This document shows, piece by piece, positions 61,004-64,000 of a stretch of DNA of 64,000 nucleotides. The translations under genes and the position numbers were made by a program. Every line of letters begins with the position of its first letter. The first letter of the stretch is position 1. The DNA is from Phycisphaerales bacterium (GTDB lineage: Bacteria; Planctomycetota; Phycisphaerae; UBA1845; UTPLA1), in contig JAKSDK010001243.1 in the NCBI GenBank assembly GCA_022360095.1, positions 28,104 to 92,103 of the forward strand, read 5' to 3'. Under the pieces are notes generated by a model. The model ran no database searches and was not told the DNA's origin. It was given only the letters and a program-made list of their open reading frames with translations.

Positions 61004-64000
61004 TCAGCGCGTGCACTCCAGATCTGTGCATACGTCAGCAAATTGACCACCGGAGAACGCGTCGAGCACGGCGTCGATGTCGTCAGGCGCAACAATCCCG
61101 TCAGGAATGCACCCCAACAGATCCGCACTGTACAACGTACACTGCCCTGTGAATTCACCGACCGACACTTGGCTGGCGCACAAAACGTCGAGGATACTTA
61201 CAAAACCGTCGTTATTCACGTCACCCCACATCCAAGTGAAGTCCGCGCCCAGGAATGTAAATACACCCTGCTCAACGAGCTCAACCGTGTAGTGCGTGTC
61301 GGGAACGATGTCTTCGCCTTTGACGATCACGGTACACCACTCACTCGGCGTCAGGCATGCGGCATCTTGCGATCCCACGAGCTGTGAAACGCCGTTCGCG
61401 TCAGGCGCTCCAACATACTGCCCCACGCCGCACGCCTGAACAACGATGTTGTAGCAAGTCGACGGGTCGAGTGCTGGATCGGCAAGTGGCGTAATCTCTA
61501 AATACCGACTGCCGATGGCCGACACCGCGGACTCACAGGCATCCCCTTCGCCGTCCGAATCGCAATCCACCTGATCAGGGTTAAACACATTGGGACAATT
61601 GTCACACGCGTCGCCAATGCCGTCCCCATCAACATCCAATTGGTCGAAGTTCGACATGAAGGGACAGTTGTCGCAAACGTCGCCGACCGTATCGTGGTCC
61701 TCGTCGGACTGATCATCGTTGACGACGCCTGGACAGTTGTCGCACGGGTCACCGTACGCGTCCCCGTCGAGGTTCTCCTGGCCGGGATTGACGTCGTACG
61801 GACAGTTATCGCCTGACGGGCAGATATTTTGTGGATATCCGGAGTTGCCGATCCCGTCACCGTCCGTGTCGACGCACGTATCGCAAATGTCCGCGACCCC
61901 GTCCCCGTCCACGTCAGGACAAACATCCGTGAATGCCTCGCCTGAAAAGGCCGCAGGAACGGCGGTAAGATCAAGAATGTTGACAACCCGGTCCGGCGTG
62001 CAAGGACGAATGTCCGTCGAGTACCGCGTGCACGTGTCCGTGAACGTCCCCGATACTGCATTGCTCATGCACAGGATGTCCAGAATCGACACGAAGCCGT
62101 CGCCGTTCACGTCACCCCACTTGAACGTCGTCGCCTCGCCCAACAGAACCTCCGTCGCCCCGGCCACCGCCGTCACCGAGTATGTCGTTTCAGGAAGGAT
62201 CTCCGCTCCCGTCACGTACACCTTGCAGTCCGACGCTGAAAAACACGCCGCCCCGGACTCGTCGGAGACAAGCCCTGAGATCGCGTTGCCGTCCGGCGCG
62301 TCCAGCCAAAGCGTCGTGGCACCGCAGCCGTCCACACGAAGCTTCCAGCATGAACCGTACGCGGGATCGAGAGACAGCAGCGACACCGCGAGATAACGGC
62401 ACCCCGCTGGCTGAACCAAGGGCTCGCAAGCATCGCCCACGCCGTCCCCGTCGCAGTCCGACTGATCCTCATTGGCCACCGACGGGCAGTTGTCGCACGC
62501 ATCGCCGATGAGGTCCCCATCGACGTCAATTTGGTCGTCGTTGGGTTCATTAGGACAGTTGTCACATGCGTCACCAAACGCGTCGGCATCGGCATTGGCC
62601 TGGTCATCGTTCGCGACAAGAGGACAGTTGTCGCACGCATCGCCGTGCGCGTCCGTGTCCGCATTCTCCTGGCTCGTGTTCGCGACGTTCGGACAGTTGT
62701 CGTTCAGAGGACAGGTATTCTGCGGAAACCCGGGATCGCCCACCCCATCCCCGTCGCTGTCCACACACGTATCGCACACGTCCGCCACGCCGTTCCCGTC
62801 CACGTCAGGGCAAACATCGGTAAATGAAGTTCCGTTCGAGGCATCTGTGGCCGCCAGGATGTCGCTCAGGTTAATGTTTTGATCCGTATCACACCCCATC
62901 AAATCAGCGCCGAAAAACGTGCAGTTGCCCACAAAAACTCCGCCAAACCCATCCGTCACGCAATCGATGTCTGCGCTGTCCGTATCGCCGTCACCATCGG
63001 TATCGCCCCAGTTCCAGGTCTGAGCAAAACCAAGACCCACAGTCACAGTGCCATCCGTGCCCAACACCGCATAGAGACGACTGGGTATGATTTCTTCCCC
63101 GGTGATGTACACCTTGCACCATTCAGTGGCCGTCTTGCAAGACGCGGATGACTCGTCGTCCACCAGCCGCGCAACTCGATTGGCGTCCGGCTCACCGACG
63201 TACCGATCCACGCCGCAACCCTGGACGATCAGTTTCCAACAAGCACCATCGCCCAGCGCAAGCGGCGAAACCACGAGGTATCGGCTGCCGACCGCGGCAA
63301 CCGCCGGCTCGCAGACGTCGCCCGTCCCGTCACCGTCGCAATCGTTCAAATTGGGATTCGGTACGTCAGGACAATTGTCGCAAACGTCGCCCACACCATT
63401 ATTGTTGCTGTCTTCCTGATTTGGATTGAAATCCTGAGGACAGTTGTCGCACAAATCGCCGACACCATCAGCATCGGTGTCAGTCTGGCGAGGATTATCG
63501 TCATAAGGACAATTGTCGCACGCATCGCCGAACTGATCACGGTCGCTGTTCTCCTGACCGACGTTGGCGATCTCTGGACAATTATCCGGAGCACAACCGC
63601 CAGGTGGCGTTTCCGGATCACCGAAGCCGTCTCCGTCGCGGTCCACGCACGTGTCGCAAACGTCAGCAACACCATCCTGGTCGACATCCGGACAAACATC
63701 GGTGAACGACTCACCCGAAAAAGCTGCAGCAACGGCGGTAAGCTCAACAATGTTCACAAACCGGTCCGGCGTGCAAGGAAGGAGATCCGTCGAGTAGCGC
63801 GTGCAGGTGGCCGTGAACATCCCCGATACGGCATTGTTCATGCAAAAGATGTCCAGAGCAGACACGAAGCCGTCACCGTTCACGTCTCCCCACTTGAACG
63901 TCGTCGCCTCACCCAACAAAATCTCCGTCGAACCGTCCACCGCAGTCACCGTGTACGTCGTCTCGGGAACGATCTCAACACCCGTCAAGTAAACCTTGCA
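61004..64000 (-). CDS. Giant secreted protein of tandem TSP3/dockerin modules (N-terminus outside window)
   Basis: The frame is open across the right edge (first codons seen TGC AAG GTT, CKVYLTG), so the start is not in the window; 998 residues are seen. It consists of copies of a module of about 295 residues: a beta domain (SRYLVVSPL, CWKLIVQGCGVDRYVG, DANRVARLV, WCKVYITGEEIIP), a dockerin-like GDVNGDGFVSALDIFC, a stretch TDVCPDVDQDGVADVCDTCV, and TSP3 calcium repeats (DNCPNVAN, DSDGDGVGDACDNCP). The beta domain starts recur near 63285, 62400 and 61505. The last copy stops at the FADVCTDLECTR end without TSP3. Calcium-bound, probably a long surface stalk or adhesin. Confidence 0.9.
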   Translation of the reverse strand, partial: CKVYLTGVEIVPETTYTVTAVDGSTEILLGEATTFKWGDVNGDGFVSALDIFCMNNAVSGMFTATCTRYSTDLLPCTPDRFVNIVELTAVAAAFSGESFTDVCPDVDQDGVADVCDTCVDRDGDGFGDPETPPGGCAPDNCPEIANVGQENSDRDQFGDACDNCPYDDNPRQTDTDADGVGDLCDNCPQDFNPNQEDSNNNGVGDVCDNCPDVPNPNLNDCDGDGTGDVCEPAVAAVGSRYLVVSPLALGDGACWKLIVQGCGVDRYVGEPDANRVARLVDDESSASCKTATEWCKVYITGEEIIPSRLYAVLGTDGTVTVGLGFAQTWNWGDTDGDGDTDSADIDCVTDGFGGVFVGNCTFFGADLMGCDTDQNINLSDILAATDASNGTSFTDVCPDVDGNGVADVCDTCVDSDGDGVGDPGFPQNTCPLNDNCPNVANTSQENADTDAHGDACDNCPLVANDDQANADADAFGDACDNCPNEPNDDQIDVDGDLIGDACDNCPSVANEDQSDCDGDGVGDACEPLVQPAGCRYLAVSLLSLDPAYGSCWKLRVDGCGATTLWLDAPDGNAISGLVSDESGAACFSASDCKVYVTGAEILPETTYSVTAVAGATEVLLGEATTFKWGDVNGDGFVSILDILCMSNAVSGTFTDTCTRYSTDIRPCTPDRVVNILDLTAVPAAFSGEAFTDVCPDVDGDGVADICDTCVDTDGDGIGNSGYPQNICPSGDNCPYDVNPGQENLDGDAYGDPCDNCPGVVNDDQSDEDHDTVGDVCDNCPFMSNFDQLDVDGDGIGDACDNCPNVFNPDQVDCDSDGEGDACESAVSAIGSRYLEITPLADPALDPSTCYNIVVQACGVGQYVGAPDANGVSQLVGSQDAACLTPSEWCTVIVKGEDIVPDTHYTVELVEQGVFTFLGADFTWMWGDVNNDGFVSILDVLCASQVSVGEFTGQCTLYSADLLGCIPDGIVAPDDIDAVLDAFSGGQFADVCTDLECTR

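Overview
The window looks like a chromosomal segment of a planctomycete, probably Phycisphaerae-like. This is inferred from gene content only. The signs are many ECF sigma factors paired with Ser/Thr kinases or anti-sigma proteins, large secreted proteins carrying dockerin-like and thrombospondin type 3 (TSP3) calcium modules, a PEP-CTERM protein, a pseudopilin with an FADGHA motif, and moderately high G+C. There are no rRNA genes, complete tRNAs, CRISPR arrays or insertion sequences.

Layout. 1-1969 (minus): ECF sigma factor followed by a Ser/Thr kinase that leaves the window. 2560-6023 (plus): PEP-CTERM protein, a strong hairpin, and a secreted beta-helix/dockerin protein. 6203-7120: a scar made of a tRNA 3' fragment, an intact ECF sigma gene and a decayed kinase N-terminus. 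7208-11206 (minus): three secreted proteins, including a reprolysin-like metalloprotease. 11454-15456 (plus): a second ECF sigma and TPR-kinase pair.

15676-24451 (plus) is the most striking block. It encodes a secreted protein built of 38-residue repeats, a membrane histidine kinase, an HD-GYP response regulator, a GGDEF response regulator and a TPR-CHAT protease. Facing it on the minus strand (24547-32024) are a double zinc-finger anti-sigma factor, an ECF sigma factor whose start abuts the stop of a 1955-residue RHS protein, and that RHS protein, which has a dockerin nested in its YD repeats and an unrecognised Cys-rich tip.

32268-33408 (plus): ECF sigma factor and ChrR-like cupin anti-sigma. 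After a lipoprotein and DUF4331 and DUF4198 proteins comes a phosphodiesterase (minus), then a tightly coupled six-gene lipid-modification operon (37750-43498, minus) with two cyclopropane-synthase-like methyltransferases, DUF1295, DUF2878, DUF1365 and an FAD oxidoreductase. The ChrR-type pair and the lipid genes are known partners in the singlet-oxygen response of Rhodobacter.

43699-64000: a CsgG/LysM lipoprotein, a C69 peptidase, a two-subunit sodium symporter, a PadR regulator with a clear operator ahead of a membrane protein, a phosphodiesterase-TPR protein, secreted dockerin/TSP3 proteins, a pseudopilin, a third ECF sigma and TPR-kinase pair (56671-60226), a lipoprotein, and a giant TSP3/dockerin tandem-repeat protein running off the right edge. 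Six ECF sigma factors in 64 kb make the region mainly one of envelope sensing, signalling and surface proteins.
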